From Arcobacter sp. CECT 8983 (lineage in GTDB: Bacteria; Campylobacterota; Campylobacteria; Campylobacterales; Arcobacteraceae): a DNA stretch of 64,000 bases. Both the position numbers and the translations under genes were made by a program. Every line of letters starts with the position of its first letter. Position 1 is the first letter of the stretch. Under the pieces are notes generated by a model that searched no databases, was not told the DNA's origin, and was given only the letters and a program-made list of their open reading frames with translations. The stretch spans positions 88,090-152,089 of the forward strand of contig NZ_PDKF01000003.1 in assembly GCF_004118855.1 (NCBI RefSeq), read 5' to 3'. Of the stretch, positions 1 to 8,574 are shown piece after piece.

Positions 1-1
1 T

Positions 2-589
2 GTTCTTCCAAATCATATGCAGATAAATTCAGAACTTGAATTTAAAGTTTTAAAAGCTTTAGAGGTTATTCCTTATGATATGGTTTTAACTGAGTTAACA
101 GTTGATGATGATAAATTATTACTTGATGTAAATATGTTAAATAAAGATACTTTTATAAAAGTTATAAAACCTGAACTACAAAAAGATTATAAAGAAGTTG
201 ATATAAGTTTTAAAGAGAGTAAGAAACCTGTTTTAAAAGCTACAATTAATGTAGAAGGTTTTAAAGATAAAAAGCAAATAGAAACAAAAGAGTATAAAGA
301 TGTTTATTTAAAAAATGAGTTTATGTCTATTATAACAGTAACAGAACAATTAAAAATGTTGTTCCCTAAAAATACTAGTGTAAACTTTAAATCTAGCTCT
401 AAAGAGAATAATATAAGCTTTGATTATCTTGTAAATGTTTTAATTCAAAGTCCATTAGAATTCTTTAGAATAATAGAAATTTTAAATAATGAGATGTATT
501 CTATAAATATCAATTATCCTGTTAATTTTGTTAAAACAGAAGCAGGTATTGAAGTAGAGTTTATCTTACAGTTTAATCAACCAAAGTAG
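2..589 (+). CDS. PilN/PilO-like pilus or type II secretion assembly protein, 5'-truncated
   Basis: The frame is open from the first base of the window, so the gene probably starts outside it; the first ATG inside is at 17. The visible ~195 residues have two halves. The first ('IPYDMVLTELTVDDDKLLLD') has the beta-alpha-beta pattern of PilN-type proteins ('P..v.L..l.vdg..l.l.G'). The second (from about residue 100, 'QLKMLFPKNTSVNF...') resembles a PilO-like ferredoxin fold. Such proteins form the inner-membrane platform of type IV pili or type II secretion systems. No membrane segment is visible in this part; it would lie upstream. The match is by pattern only, so the function is tentative. Confidence 0.45.
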   Translation, partial: VLPNHMQINSELEFKVLKALEVIPYDMVLTELTVDDDKLLLDVNMLNKDTFIKVIKPELQKDYKEVDISFKESKKPVLKATINVEGFKDKKQIETKEYKDVYLKNEFMSIITVTEQLKMLFPKNTSVNFKSSSKENNISFDYLVNVLIQSPLEFFRIIEILNNEMYSININYPVNFVKTEAGIEVEFILQFNQPK

Positions 590-593
590 TTGA

Positions 594-1697
594 TTAAAAC
601 TGCATAATAAATCTAACTCCATCTTGGAAATTTTCTATTTTTAGGTTTCCATTGTAACTATTTTTGATTACTAATTTAACCATATATAAACCAACACCTG
701 TTCCTTCTTCTTTTGTAGTATAGTATGGGTCAAATATTTTTTCCAAGTTTTCTTCTTCTATTCCCCCTGCATTATCACTTACAATAAGATAATTCTTTTC
801 ATCTTTAGAAAAAGTGATAAGCTCAATTTTCCTATCATTTATGCCTCTTTCTTCAAAGGCTTGTATTGAGTTTGTAATTAGATTAATTAAAACCTGAGAT
901 AACTCCATATCAATACCACTTAAAGTGTAGTTAGAGAGCATTTGAGTTTCTAAGGCTACATTTGCTTTTTTTATTTGAGAACCAAGTAACTCTTGTGTAC
1001 TTTCAATAACTTTTTTAATTTCAAATTTATTTTTATTTTTATCTGGATTAAAAAAACTAAGAAAACCATCAATTGTATCTCTCATGTAGTGAATTTGTTT
1101 TTTAGTATTTTGAGAAAATTCATCAACCATTTCATCGTTTAACTCATTGTATTGGTAAGCAAACTTTATGTCATCACAATAAATTGATAAGACATTTAAA
1201 GGTTGTTTTAGTTGGTGTGAAATCACTCCTATCATTTCTCCAATACTAGCCATTTTTGTATTGTGAACTGCAAGTTTATTTGCTTTTTCTAGTGATGTTC
1301 TTATTTGTTTATTTTTATTAAAAAGGTCAATATAAGATTTTAATTTTGAAGTTAAAAGAACATCATCAATTGGTTTTGAAATATATTCAATAGCTCCTAA
1401 ATCATAACCTTTCTTTTGATATAAATCTTTATCATAAATACCTGTAATAAAAATAACTGGGATATCTTTTAATTTATCTATTCTTTTAATATATTCTACA
1501 AACTGAAAACCATCTATATCTGGCATTTGAATATCACAAAGTATTAAATCAATATTTTCTTGCATAAGAATATTAATAGCGGCATTTGCATTTAGTGCAG
1601 AGTGAATATTTATGTCTAAATCTTCAATTAACAGTTCTAAAGAGTATATATTATCTTGAACATCATCTAAAATTAAAACAGAAAATCTATTTTCCAT
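594..1697 (-). CDS. Receiver-histidine kinase (REC-HisKA-HATPase), soluble
   Basis: Cytoplasmic hybrid sensor. An N-terminal receiver (residues 5-125) has its phospho-acceptor Asp at about 55 ('LILCDIQMPD') and the conserved Lys at about 108 ('YISKP'). It is followed by a short coiled linker, an H-box with His at about 161 ('GVISHQLKQPLN') and an HATPase domain ('LITNSIQAF', 'DNAGGI', 'GTGVGLYM'). There are no membrane segments, so it probably takes its input from phosphotransfer to the receiver. The start is set at 1697 because an AAAAGGA sits 6 bases upstream of that ATG; an in-frame ATG at 1715 overlaps this site. It is divergent from the kinase at 1821. Confidence 0.85.
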   Translation of the reverse strand: MENRFSVLILDDVQDNIYSLELLIEDLDINIHSALNANAAINILMQENIDLILCDIQMPDIDGFQFVEYIKRIDKLKDIPVIFITGIYDKDLYQKKGYDLGAIEYISKPIDDVLLTSKLKSYIDLFNKNKQIRTSLEKANKLAVHNTKMASIGEMIGVISHQLKQPLNVLSIYCDDIKFAYQYNELNDEMVDEFSQNTKKQIHYMRDTIDGFLSFFNPDKNKNKFEIKKVIESTQELLGSQIKKANVALETQMLSNYTLSGIDMELSQVLINLITNSIQAFEERGINDRKIELITFSKDEKNYLIVSDNAGGIEEENLEKIFDPYYTTKEEGTGVGLYMVKLVIKNSYNGNLKIENFQDGVRFIMQF

Positions 1698-1741
1698 AAC
1701 ATATCCTTTTTTCATATTATCTAAAATTATATTCTAAAATG

Positions 1742-1756
1742 ATACTATAATAGTAT
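1742..1756. promoter_or_regulatory. Perfect 7-1-7 palindrome containing a -10 hexamer
   Basis: ATACTAT-A-ATAGTAT is a perfect inverted repeat in the spacer between the two divergent kinase genes. It contains TATAAT (1746-1751) in the plus direction. It could be an operator or simply a promoter in AT-rich DNA; no known regulator consensus is recognised. Confidence 0.35.
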
Positions 1757-1820
1757 TTTTTATATATATAATAACTTTATTAATATTTTAAAGGAGTAGA
1801 ACTTCAAGGTTCTTAAAAAG

Positions 1821-3686
1821 ATGCTAAACATTATTGATAAATTTAGAAATAGTATTGGTTCAAACTTATTTAATAGAGTATATCTTACATACTTTGTTTT
1901 TGTATTTTTGTTTGTTCTTTTTCAAATTTTTACTGAATATAAAAATGAGAAAAAAAAGATTGAAAAAGTATTTACAAAAATTGAAACTGTATATAAAAGT
2001 ATTTTGATAAAAAATATTAAAGATAAGAATGTTAAAGAACTAAATAATATTTCTAATGCCATAGAAGAAACAACAGATATTGCTGGTATATCTATTATTG
2101 AAAGTAAACAAAGATTTATATATCTTCATGGAGTTGTTTCCTCTGATATAGAAAATATAAAATCAATAATTAGATTGCCTGATTTACAGTATGAATTCTC
2201 AAATGATTTATTGACTCATGGAATAGGTATTACTATAAATGAAAGAGAATATTTTATTTTCTTATTTATAGAAGAGAATGAGATTTTTAAGAATATGGAA
2301 GAATCAATATTCTTAATTCTTTTAAATATTTTGGCAAGTATGATTGTCCTTGGAATTTTATTTTTAATATTCTCAACAAAACATTTAATTAAGCCTTTAA
2401 ATAAAATAATTGATGCAACTAAGAAATTTGACGTTGTAGAGCATGAAGTAATTGAAATAAAACTAGAAAGTAAAGAAAAAAATGAGTTAGATACCTTAGC
2501 TAAAACATTTAATAAAATGTCAAAAAGAATTAATGAAGCCTATATTAATATGCAACAGTTAACAATGATTAGGGAGATTCAAAAAAATAAACTAGAAGAA
2601 CAGAAAAAAGAACTAGAAGATGCTAATAAATCAAAAGATGATTTTATGGCAAATATGAGTCACGAATTAAAAACACCATTAAATTCTATTAATGTAATCA
2701 GTAATGTAATGATGAAAAATAAAAGAGGTGTTTTAAATGAAAAAGATATAAAAAACTTAGAAATTATAAATAAATGCGGAAAAGACTTATTGTTTTTAAT
2801 AAATGATGTTCTAGATCTTTCTAAACTTGAAGCTGGTGAAATTATATTAAACAATGATAAGCTTGATTTAAAAGAGTTAGCTGATGGCATATATGATATG
2901 TTTAATTTACAAGTAAAAGAGAGAAATATTGAGTTTACATATCATATAGATGACTCTTTAGATTTTATCTTTAGTGATAAAGACAGAATTAGCCAAATTA
3001 TAAAAAATCTTCTAAGTAATGCTGTTAAATTTACTGAAAAAGGGCAGGTTAAATTTTTAGTTTTAGATGATGAACCAAATATAAAAGTAGTAGTTGAAGA
3101 TGATGGAATAGGGATATCAAAGGATAAATTAGAACATATCTTTGATAGATTTAAGCAAGTAGATGGAAGTACAACTAGAAAATATGGTGGTACAGGATTA
3201 GGGCTTGCTATTTGTAAAGAGTTAAGTAAATTATTAGGTGGTGATGTATTCGTCGAAAGTGAAGTTGATAAAGGCTCAACATTTACTTTAGTACTTCCAA
3301 AAAATAAACATCTTTTAGAAGGAATGAATTTTTTAGAGATAAGTTCAAATAAAGAAGATTCAGATTCACAAAATAGAATAAAAGAAGACATAATTGTATT
3401 AAATAATGACCCTATTGTTTTCTTTAATTTAGTCATTGAGTTAAATAAAAATTATAAAGTTTTACAGGCATTTTCTTTTGATGAATTAAAGACTTTTATT
3501 GAAAGAAAAGAAAAAGTTGTTGTAGATATTGATAATTTATCAAAAGATGAAATAGATTTTATAATCGCAAATTTTGAAGGTAAATTAATATTTATTTCTG
3601 AAAATGAGTTATTAGAAGAGTATAAAAAGCAAGTATTTGATTTTGTTAAAAAACCATTAACTGAAGAGTTAATTTCAAAAATATAA
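1821..3686 (+). CDS. Membrane hybrid sensor histidine kinase with divergent C-terminal receiver
   Basis: Membrane sensor kinase. TM1 spans about residues 20-37, a periplasmic sensor domain about 38-162, and TM2 about 163-184. A HAMP-like linker follows (185-240), then a coiled coil, HisKA with His281 ('ANMSHELKTPLN'), and HATPase with N box ('NLLSNAVKFT'), G1 ('EDDGIGIS'), F and G2 ('GGTGLGLAI') motifs. Residues about 523-621 form a short receiver-like domain: 'IVLNNDP' replaces the usual acidic pair, Asp569 sits at the end of strand 3 and Lys-Lys-Pro at 610-612. The ATG at 1821 follows an in-frame stop at 1797 and has only a weak ribosome site. The next gene, 24 bases on, is a receiver-PAS protein and a likely partner. 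Confidence 0.88.
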   Translation: MLNIIDKFRNSIGSNLFNRVYLTYFVFVFLFVLFQIFTEYKNEKKKIEKVFTKIETVYKSILIKNIKDKNVKELNNISNAIEETTDIAGISIIESKQRFIYLHGVVSSDIENIKSIIRLPDLQYEFSNDLLTHGIGITINEREYFIFLFIEENEIFKNMEESIFLILLNILASMIVLGILFLIFSTKHLIKPLNKIIDATKKFDVVEHEVIEIKLESKEKNELDTLAKTFNKMSKRINEAYINMQQLTMIREIQKNKLEEQKKELEDANKSKDDFMANMSHELKTPLNSINVISNVMMKNKRGVLNEKDIKNLEIINKCGKDLLFLINDVLDLSKLEAGEIILNNDKLDLKELADGIYDMFNLQVKERNIEFTYHIDDSLDFIFSDKDRISQIIKNLLSNAVKFTEKGQVKFLVLDDEPNIKVVVEDDGIGISKDKLEHIFDRFKQVDGSTTRKYGGTGLGLAICKELSKLLGGDVFVESEVDKGSTFTLVLPKNKHLLEGMNFLEISSNKEDSDSQNRIKEDIIVLNNDPIVFFNLVIELNKNYKVLQAFSFDELKTFIERKEKVVVDIDNLSKDEIDFIIANFEGKLIFISENELLEEYKKQVFDFVKKPLTEELISKI

Positions 3687-3710
3687 CATAATCTTTAAAA
3701 AGGATTTATC

Positions 3711-4988
3711 ATGATTGAGAATAAAGAAGAACTGAGAAGTTTAAAAATTTTATATGTTGAAGATGAAGATTTAGCAAGGGAAAAATTAGGAAAATTTTTA
3801 CAAAGAAAATTTGATAATGTAGAACTTTGTGCAAATGGATTAGATGGCTTTTTTGCCTTTGAAAAGGCATATAATAGCGGTCATAAATTTGATTTAGTAA
3901 TTAGTGATATAAACATGCCTAAGATGGATGGCCTTGAAATGTTTGAAAAGATAAAAGAAATAGATAATAAAATTCCTTCTATGCTGATTACTGCAAGAAC
4001 TGAAACTGAACAATTATTAAAAGCTATCTCTTTACATATTGACAGTTATATTTTAAAGCCAATAGATTTAACAGTAATTGATGAAAAGCTAAATAGACTT
4101 TGTAGTGATGTTTTTTATAAAAAGAATTATGAAAATCAAAAGAAAGAGCTACAAACTTATTTAGATATTTTAAATCAAGAAGCAATAGTTTCAAAAACAG
4201 ATTTAAGTGGAAAAATAACTTATGTAAATGATGGTTTTTGTGTTGTTACTGGATATGAAGAGAGTGAATTACTTGGTAAATCCCATAAGTTAATAAGACA
4301 TCCTGAAGTTCCAAAAGAGTTTTTTAAAAATCTGTGGGAAACTATCCAAGATGGTAAAATCTGGAGTGGAACCTTTAAAAACCAAGCCAAAGATGGTTCA
4401 ACTTTTTTTGTAAATACCAAAATTATTCCTATCTTTGATTCTTCAAGTAAAGATATTTCAGAGTATATAGCAGTTAGATTTTTAGTTACAGAAGATGAAC
4501 TGAAAAAAAGAGAAAGCTTTAAAAAATATATAGAACAAGTATCTCAATATAAAAGAGCTATTAGTGGTTTAAATAAAGAAAAAGAAGAATTAGCAAAAAG
4601 AGTTGTAGATCTTACAACAATTAATTCTACTTTGGAAACAAAAGCACAACAAATAGAAATAAAAAGAAAACAGTTGTTAAGTCAATTAGAGGCTTATGAA
4701 AAAAACAATCTAGAGTATGACAAAGTAAATCTTATGACTAGACAAGATAAAAGTAAACAGTTTGATCAAATGTATAAAGCTTTAAATACTTTAAAAAGTG
4801 TAAATAAAAGACAAGAAAAAGCTATGAAAGGTCTAGAAGAGATGTTACAATCAAAAAAAGATGATTTAGACCATTATATAAAAAAAGATTTAGAAAATAA
4901 AAAAAGAATAAATGATTTAAGAGATTTAGTTACAAATTTACAAGAAGAGAATGAAGAGATAAAAAATCAAAAGAAAAGTCTATTTTAA
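3711..4988 (+). CDS. Response regulator: receiver + Aer-like PAS + long coiled coil
   Basis: The N-terminal receiver (about 10-125) has Asp66 ('VISDINMP') and Lys116 ('LKPID'). It is followed by a PAS domain (about 145-265) of the Aer type ('LIRHPEVP..FF.NLW..I..G..W.G..KN..KDG'), which in Aer binds FAD. From about 265 to the end the protein is predicted coiled coil rich in Lys/Glu. No DNA-binding, kinase, GGDEF or methyl-accepting output module is present, so the output is probably protein-protein contact. A clear AAAAGGA lies ahead of the ATG. It is probably co-transcribed with the kinase upstream. Redox or energy sensing is an inference from the PAS type. Confidence 0.8.
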   Translation: MIENKEELRSLKILYVEDEDLAREKLGKFLQRKFDNVELCANGLDGFFAFEKAYNSGHKFDLVISDINMPKMDGLEMFEKIKEIDNKIPSMLITARTETEQLLKAISLHIDSYILKPIDLTVIDEKLNRLCSDVFYKKNYENQKKELQTYLDILNQEAIVSKTDLSGKITYVNDGFCVVTGYEESELLGKSHKLIRHPEVPKEFFKNLWETIQDGKIWSGTFKNQAKDGSTFFVNTKIIPIFDSSSKDISEYIAVRFLVTEDELKKRESFKKYIEQVSQYKRAISGLNKEKEELAKRVVDLTTINSTLETKAQQIEIKRKQLLSQLEAYEKNNLEYDKVNLMTRQDKSKQFDQMYKALNTLKSVNKRQEKAMKGLEEMLQSKKDDLDHYIKKDLENKKRINDLRDLVTNLQEENEEIKNQKKSLF

Positions 4989-4990
4989 TA

Positions 4991-5016
4991 AGATAAAAGT
5001 TACCAAACTTTTATCT
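4991..5016. terminator. Bidirectional terminator hairpin between convergent genes
   Basis: AGATAAAAGTT and AACTTTTATCT form an 11-bp perfect stem with a 4-base loop, between a plus-strand gene ending at 4988 and the minus-strand mqnE, whose stop lies inside the stem. There is no long T-run after it, so termination is inferred from position and symmetry. Confidence 0.5.
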
Positions 5017-6061
5017 CATTATAAAGAGAGTCTCTTTCAACTGGTGTAAAGCCAGAGTTTTTAATTAAATCAACAAACTCTTCAAGGGGCATACCATTTG
5101 CACTTTTTGCTCCTGCTGCACTTTGAATTGATTCTTTTTCAATTGTTCCATCTAAATCGTTTGCACCAAACTCTTGAGCTAGAAGGGCTAATTTTACAGT
5201 TGAAGTCACCCAATAAGCTTTTATATGGGGAATATTATCTAAAAGAATTCTAGCAATAGCCATAGTTTTTAAAATCTCTTGACCAGTTAAAAACTCTTTT
5301 ACTTTTAAATAGTTATTCTCTTTTTGATATACAAGAGGAATAAAAGCATTAAAACCATTTGTTTCATCTTGTAAGTCACGTAGTCTTAATATATGGTCTA
5401 TTCTGTGTTCCCTTGACTCTACATGTCCAAACAACATTGTTGCATTACTTTCATGTCCTGCTTTATGCCAAAGTCTGTGTATATCAAGCCATTGCTGAGA
5501 GTTAACTTTCCCTCCACAGATTCTTTTTCTAACCTTTTCATCAAAGATTTCAGCTCCACCACCTGGCATTGAATCAACACCACTTTCAATCATTTTTTCA
5601 ATAATTTGCTCATAACTTAGATTATATTCTTGCGCTAAAAAATGTATTTCTGCTGCAGTTAAAGCTTTTACATGAATATGAGGAAAATCTTTTTTGATTT
5701 TTTTAAAGATATCTAAATACCACTCTAATCCTGTATCAGGATTATGAGCAGATACAATATGTACTTCTTTAATACCATTTTTAGATGAGTTTTTAACTGT
5801 TTCTAAAATTTGTTCATGTTGCATTGTGTATGGATTAGGGTTTTTTCTACTTGCACTATAAGCACAGAATTGACATACATCTTTACAAATATTTGTTGGA
5901 TTTATATGTCTATTTATATTAAAATAGGTTTTATCTCCATGTTTTTCTCTTCTTATATCATTTGCAATTGATGCTAATTCAAAAAGGTCTAAATCATATA
6001 GTTTTATCGCATCTTCATATTCAAGTCTTTGTTTATTTTTAATCTTTTCTAAAACACTCAT
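5000..6061 (-). CDS. mqnE: Aminofutalosine (aminodeoxyfutalosine) synthase, radical SAM
   Basis: MqnE joins 3-[(1-carboxyvinyl)oxy]benzoate to the adenosyl radical, an early step of the futalosine route to menaquinone, which Campylobacterota use. The 353-residue protein has the radical SAM cluster motif Cys59-x3-Cys63-x2-Cys66, preceded by 'NRHINPTNIC', which is characteristic of MqnE and separates it from MqnC. 'HIVSAHNPD' and 'SMPGGGAEIF' are further family motifs. It is the last gene of a minus-strand group; the gene upstream is a small membrane protein. Relatives annotated as CofH or MqnC are possible, but the NRHINPTN motif favours MqnE. Confidence 0.9.
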   Translation of the reverse strand: MSVLEKIKNKQRLEYEDAIKLYDLDLFELASIANDIRREKHGDKTYFNINRHINPTNICKDVCQFCAYSASRKNPNPYTMQHEQILETVKNSSKNGIKEVHIVSAHNPDTGLEWYLDIFKKIKKDFPHIHVKALTAAEIHFLAQEYNLSYEQIIEKMIESGVDSMPGGGAEIFDEKVRKRICGGKVNSQQWLDIHRLWHKAGHESNATMLFGHVESREHRIDHILRLRDLQDETNGFNAFIPLVYQKENNYLKVKEFLTGQEILKTMAIARILLDNIPHIKAYWVTSTVKLALLAQEFGANDLDGTIEKESIQSAAGAKSANGMPLEEFVDLIKNSGFTPVERDSLYNEIKVW

Positions 6062-6080
6062 ATTCTCTTCTTAGTTTAAT

Positions 6081-6404
6081 TTATTTACAGTCTATATCTT
6101 TACTATATTTTCCATGGTTACTTCTATGTACAAAACCAATACACTCTTTATTTAAACTTTTATCAAAAAAAGTAACTTTGTAAACAGTACTTTTAATTTT
6201 AGTTTCTTTATCTTCAACACTCATTCTGTTTACTACTTGTATATCTGAAATGTTTTTGTGACCAAGAGTACTTAATGCTTCTTCCATTTTTAAGTTTTTT
6301 GTAAATGTTATAAATGCAAAACCTATAATAGTAACAATAGACATGATTACAATTATAACAATAGTTTTTTTAGGAAGTCTTCTAACTTCTATATTATGGC
6401 TCAT
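6081..6404 (-). CDS. Small single-pass membrane protein, unknown
   Basis: About 107 residues with one hydrophobic segment near the N-terminus ('TIVIIVIMSIVTIIGFAFI') and a polar C-terminal region containing two Cys ('NKECIGF', 'KDIDCK' at the end), probably periplasmic. I do not recognise the family. The ATG at 6404 is preferred over a GTG at 6416 because an AAGTGAG-like ribosome site lies ahead of it. The reading frame overlaps the end of the carbonic anhydrase gene, so translation is probably coupled. Confidence 0.6.
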   Translation of the reverse strand: MSHNIEVRRLPKKTIVIIVIMSIVTIIGFAFITFTKNLKMEEALSTLGHKNISDIQVVNRMSVEDKETKIKSTVYKVTFFDKSLNKECIGFVHRSNHGKYSKDIDCK

Positions 6405-7044
6405 ATGTAAACTCACTTAAAGGTTTAAATTTATCGTCTTTACTATCATAGTAATCGATTTTTGCAGTTTGAATGTCATAATACCATCCATGAACTTTAA
6501 TTCCACCTTCATTTAATAATCTTTTTACATCTGGATAAGTTAGAAGGTTTTCAAGTTGATATCTAATAGAGTTTCTTTCAGTTGCTCTATACATCTCTTC
6601 TTCTGTAGTAAACTTTTTATTTTTTAATGTTCTTTCTTTAGCTTTATATCCAAGTTTTAACCATGTTCTAACATGAATCAATGAATCAGTAATTGGAATA
6701 TCTTCATATAAAGATTTGCAAGCTCCACAATGAGAGTGTCCACATACAATAATATGTTTTACTTTTAAAACAGCAACTGCATACTCAATAGCAGCAGCAC
6801 TACCGTGATAGTCTTCATCATGTTTATATGGAGGTACAAAATTTCCTACATTTCTTAAAATAAACATATCTCCAGGTTTTGAGTTTAACATTAAATCAGG
6901 AGTAACTCTACTATCAGAACAACCAATAAATAAAACTTCTGGCTTTTGTCCATTCAGGACTAAATCTTTTATCCCGTCCTCTAACTCCAAATATTGAGAG
7001 TTTCTGAACTTTTCATTTCCTTTAATTAATTCGTTTAAAATCAT
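6394..7044 (-). CDS. Beta-class carbonic anhydrase
   Basis: Interconverts CO2 and bicarbonate in the cytoplasm. The zinc ligands and catalytic dyad of the beta class are all present: Cys42, Asp44 and Arg46 ('GCSDSRVTPD'), and His103 and Cys106 ('CGHSHCGACK'). The 216-residue length is typical of the CynT/Can group. The gene lies 1 base downstream of a small exported protein and overlaps the small membrane protein after it. Campylobacterota are often capnophilic and commonly carry one or more of these enzymes. Confidence 0.95.
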   Translation of the reverse strand: MILNELIKGNEKFRNSQYLELEDGIKDLVLNGQKPEVLFIGCSDSRVTPDLMLNSKPGDMFILRNVGNFVPPYKHDEDYHGSAAAIEYAVAVLKVKHIIVCGHSHCGACKSLYEDIPITDSLIHVRTWLKLGYKAKERTLKNKKFTTEEEMYRATERNSIRYQLENLLTYPDVKRLLNEGGIKVHGWYYDIQTAKIDYYDSKDDKFKPLSEFTYEP

Positions 7045-7045
7045 T

Positions 7046-7288
7046 CTACCTTCCTAAGTCTTTTATAACAACTTGATTTTCTTTAGTTACTACTGTAACT
7101 TTTTTAACAGGGTCTTTTTCAGCATCATCTACAACTCTATATTCAACAAGATAATCTACTTGATGACAAGATACTATAGATGTAAGTTTTGAAAGTGCTA
7201 TACTTTCACAGTTCTTCATATTTACGAAATTATTCTCATTTGCAAAAGTTGCAACACATAATGCAAGAATTAAAAGTAGTTTTCTCAT
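7046..7288 (-). CDS. Small exported protein, unknown
   Basis: An 80-residue protein with a clear signal peptide ('KLLLILALCVATFA' then 'NENN'), leaving a mature part of about 63 residues with two Cys ('NCESIAL', 'VSCHQVD') that could form a disulfide. It is predicted periplasmic and the family is not recognised. The start overlaps the bioF stop by 4 bases and the carbonic anhydrase follows 1 base later, so it sits inside an operon. Confidence 0.65.
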   Translation of the reverse strand: MRKLLLILALCVATFANENNFVNMKNCESIALSKLTSIVSCHQVDYLVEYRVVDDAEKDPVKKVTVVTKENQVVIKDLGR

Positions 7289-8379
7289 TTTGCTTCCTTT
7301 AAAAAATTACAAACATACTCTAAATCATTTTGTTTTATATCAGTTTTTGCAATAAGTCTTATTATTGCACTTTTTACCGTTGGTTGCCTGATTGCTCCTA
7401 CTAGATAACCTTCTTTTTCTAATTGTTGTTGCAGGTCTAAAACTTTTTTATTATCTGCAATTTGTACAGGAATAATCAAACTTTGTGAATTTAAATTCAA
7501 AATACTATTTACAATATTAAGGTTTAAAGAAATCTTCTTTTTTATTTTAACCTTGTTTTTTTGTATGTATTTTAAGGCTTCATGACCTGAAACTATATCA
7601 AATAAAGATGGTGCTGTTGTGTAAATTATAGCTTTAGCTCTATTAACAAGAAAATCAATTATTGTTTTAGATGCTAAAATATAAGCTCCATAACTGCCAT
7701 ATGCTTTTCCTAGTGTACCCATTTTTATATGATTTTCTCTAGGAGGAATTTTATATAGATCAAATATTCCAAGAAGATTATCTCCTAAAACACCAGAAGA
7801 ATGTGCCTCATCAACTATTAATAGAGCATTTTTTTCATTTGCAAAATCAAAAATCTCTTTAGGGGCTAAATCACCTTCCATAGAATAAACACCTTCTATA
7901 GCAATAATTCTTCTTCCCTTTACTTCTTTGTTTTCAAATTTTTCTTTTAGGTCTTGGCAATCGTTGTGCTTAAAAATAACAACTTGGTTTTTATTTAGAA
8001 GTCTAGTTGCTAACATACCACTTGCATGATAGTTTTCATCGATAAATAAAACATCACCTTTTCTAACAAGTGCTTCAATCATAGAAATATTTGCTAAAAA
8101 GCCACTTCCAACAACAACAGCATCTTCAAAGCCATTATATTTTTTTAAATCATCTTCAAAATCTTTATGAAGTTGAGAATATCCTGTTACAACAATTGAA
8201 GCTTTGGGTGAAGTAAATTTTTCTTTGTGAAGTTTTTTGTATGTATTTTCAAAAATTTCTTTTTGAGAAGCAAGTCCTAAGTAATCATTTGAAGCTAAAT
8301 CAATTAGATTTGTATCAAAAACTTTTCTAGTACGATACCTATTAGCTTTTTTTATTGAGTTCAACTCTTTTTCGTACAA
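7285..8379 (-). CDS. bioF: 8-amino-7-oxononanoate synthase (KAPA synthase), PLP-dependent
   Basis: Condenses pimeloyl-ACP/CoA with L-alanine in biotin synthesis. It is a fold type I alpha-oxoamine synthase of 364 residues with the PLP-contacting 'IVDEAHSSGVLG' (Asp190, His193) and the Schiff-base Lys225 in 'MGTLGKAYGSYG'. Other alpha-oxoamine synthases (2-amino-3-ketobutyrate CoA ligase, 5-aminolevulinate synthase) look similar, but length and family distribution favour BioF. No other bio gene is next to it. It heads the minus-strand group that continues to mqnE. Confidence 0.85.
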   Translation of the reverse strand: MYEKELNSIKKANRYRTRKVFDTNLIDLASNDYLGLASQKEIFENTYKKLHKEKFTSPKASIVVTGYSQLHKDFEDDLKKYNGFEDAVVVGSGFLANISMIEALVRKGDVLFIDENYHASGMLATRLLNKNQVVIFKHNDCQDLKEKFENKEVKGRRIIAIEGVYSMEGDLAPKEIFDFANEKNALLIVDEAHSSGVLGDNLLGIFDLYKIPPRENHIKMGTLGKAYGSYGAYILASKTIIDFLVNRAKAIIYTTAPSLFDIVSGHEALKYIQKNKVKIKKKISLNLNIVNSILNLNSQSLIIPVQIADNKKVLDLQQQLEKEGYLVGAIRQPTVKSAIIRLIAKTDIKQNDLEYVCNFLKEAK

Positions 8380-8473
8380 TAATTACTCCTAATAATTTCA
8401 CAATTATATACAAAAATTTTTTAAAAATTGTTAAATTTTTTCATAATGCTATTGTTTTGCTACAGTGAGTGGT

Positions 8474-8479
8474 TATAAT
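8474..8479 (+). promoter_or_regulatory. -10 element of candidate small RNA gene
   Basis: A perfect TATAAT preceded by AGTGAGTGGT. A closely similar string, differing at 3 of 18 positions, precedes the -10 of the DUF502 gene at 10313. No plus-strand protein gene follows within 1.8 kb, but two hairpins and a T-run do, which is what a small RNA gene needs. Confidence 0.55.
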
Positions 8480-8485
8480 TTCTTC

Positions 8486-8551
8486 ACCTACTAATTAAAC
8501 GTCCTTCATAGTAGATAAGAAGAGTGCAGATTTATATCTCACTCTTTTTTT
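8486..8551 (+). ncRNA. Candidate small RNA (about 66 nt) with anti-Shine-Dalgarno loop
   Basis: This starts about 7 bases after TATAAT (8474-8479). Hairpin 1 pairs CTACTA (8488-8493) with TAGTAG (8509-8514) around a 15-base loop containing TCCTTC (8502-8507), which is complementary to Shine-Dalgarno GAAGGA. Hairpin 2 (8520-8546) is followed by a run of T. Flanking genes on both sides are on the minus strand, so neither explains a plus-strand promoter and terminator. The RNA is inferred from sequence only; it matches no family I know. Confidence 0.5.
8520..8551 (+). terminator. Rho-independent terminator of the candidate small RNA
   Basis: AAGAGTG-c-AGAT / ATCT-CACTCTT makes an 11-bp stem with one bulged C and a 4-base loop, followed by TTTTTTT. 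The T-run is on the plus strand only, so it does not terminate the minus-strand antiporter gene ending at 8575. Confidence 0.7.
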
Positions 8552-8574
8552 ATTTACTTGCAAATTAAATCATA

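Noticed and set aside
2942..3436. Minus-strand open frame of 164 codons inside the hybrid kinase
   Set aside because: Antisense to well-conserved kinase motifs, Ser/Leu-rich translation, no ribosome site.
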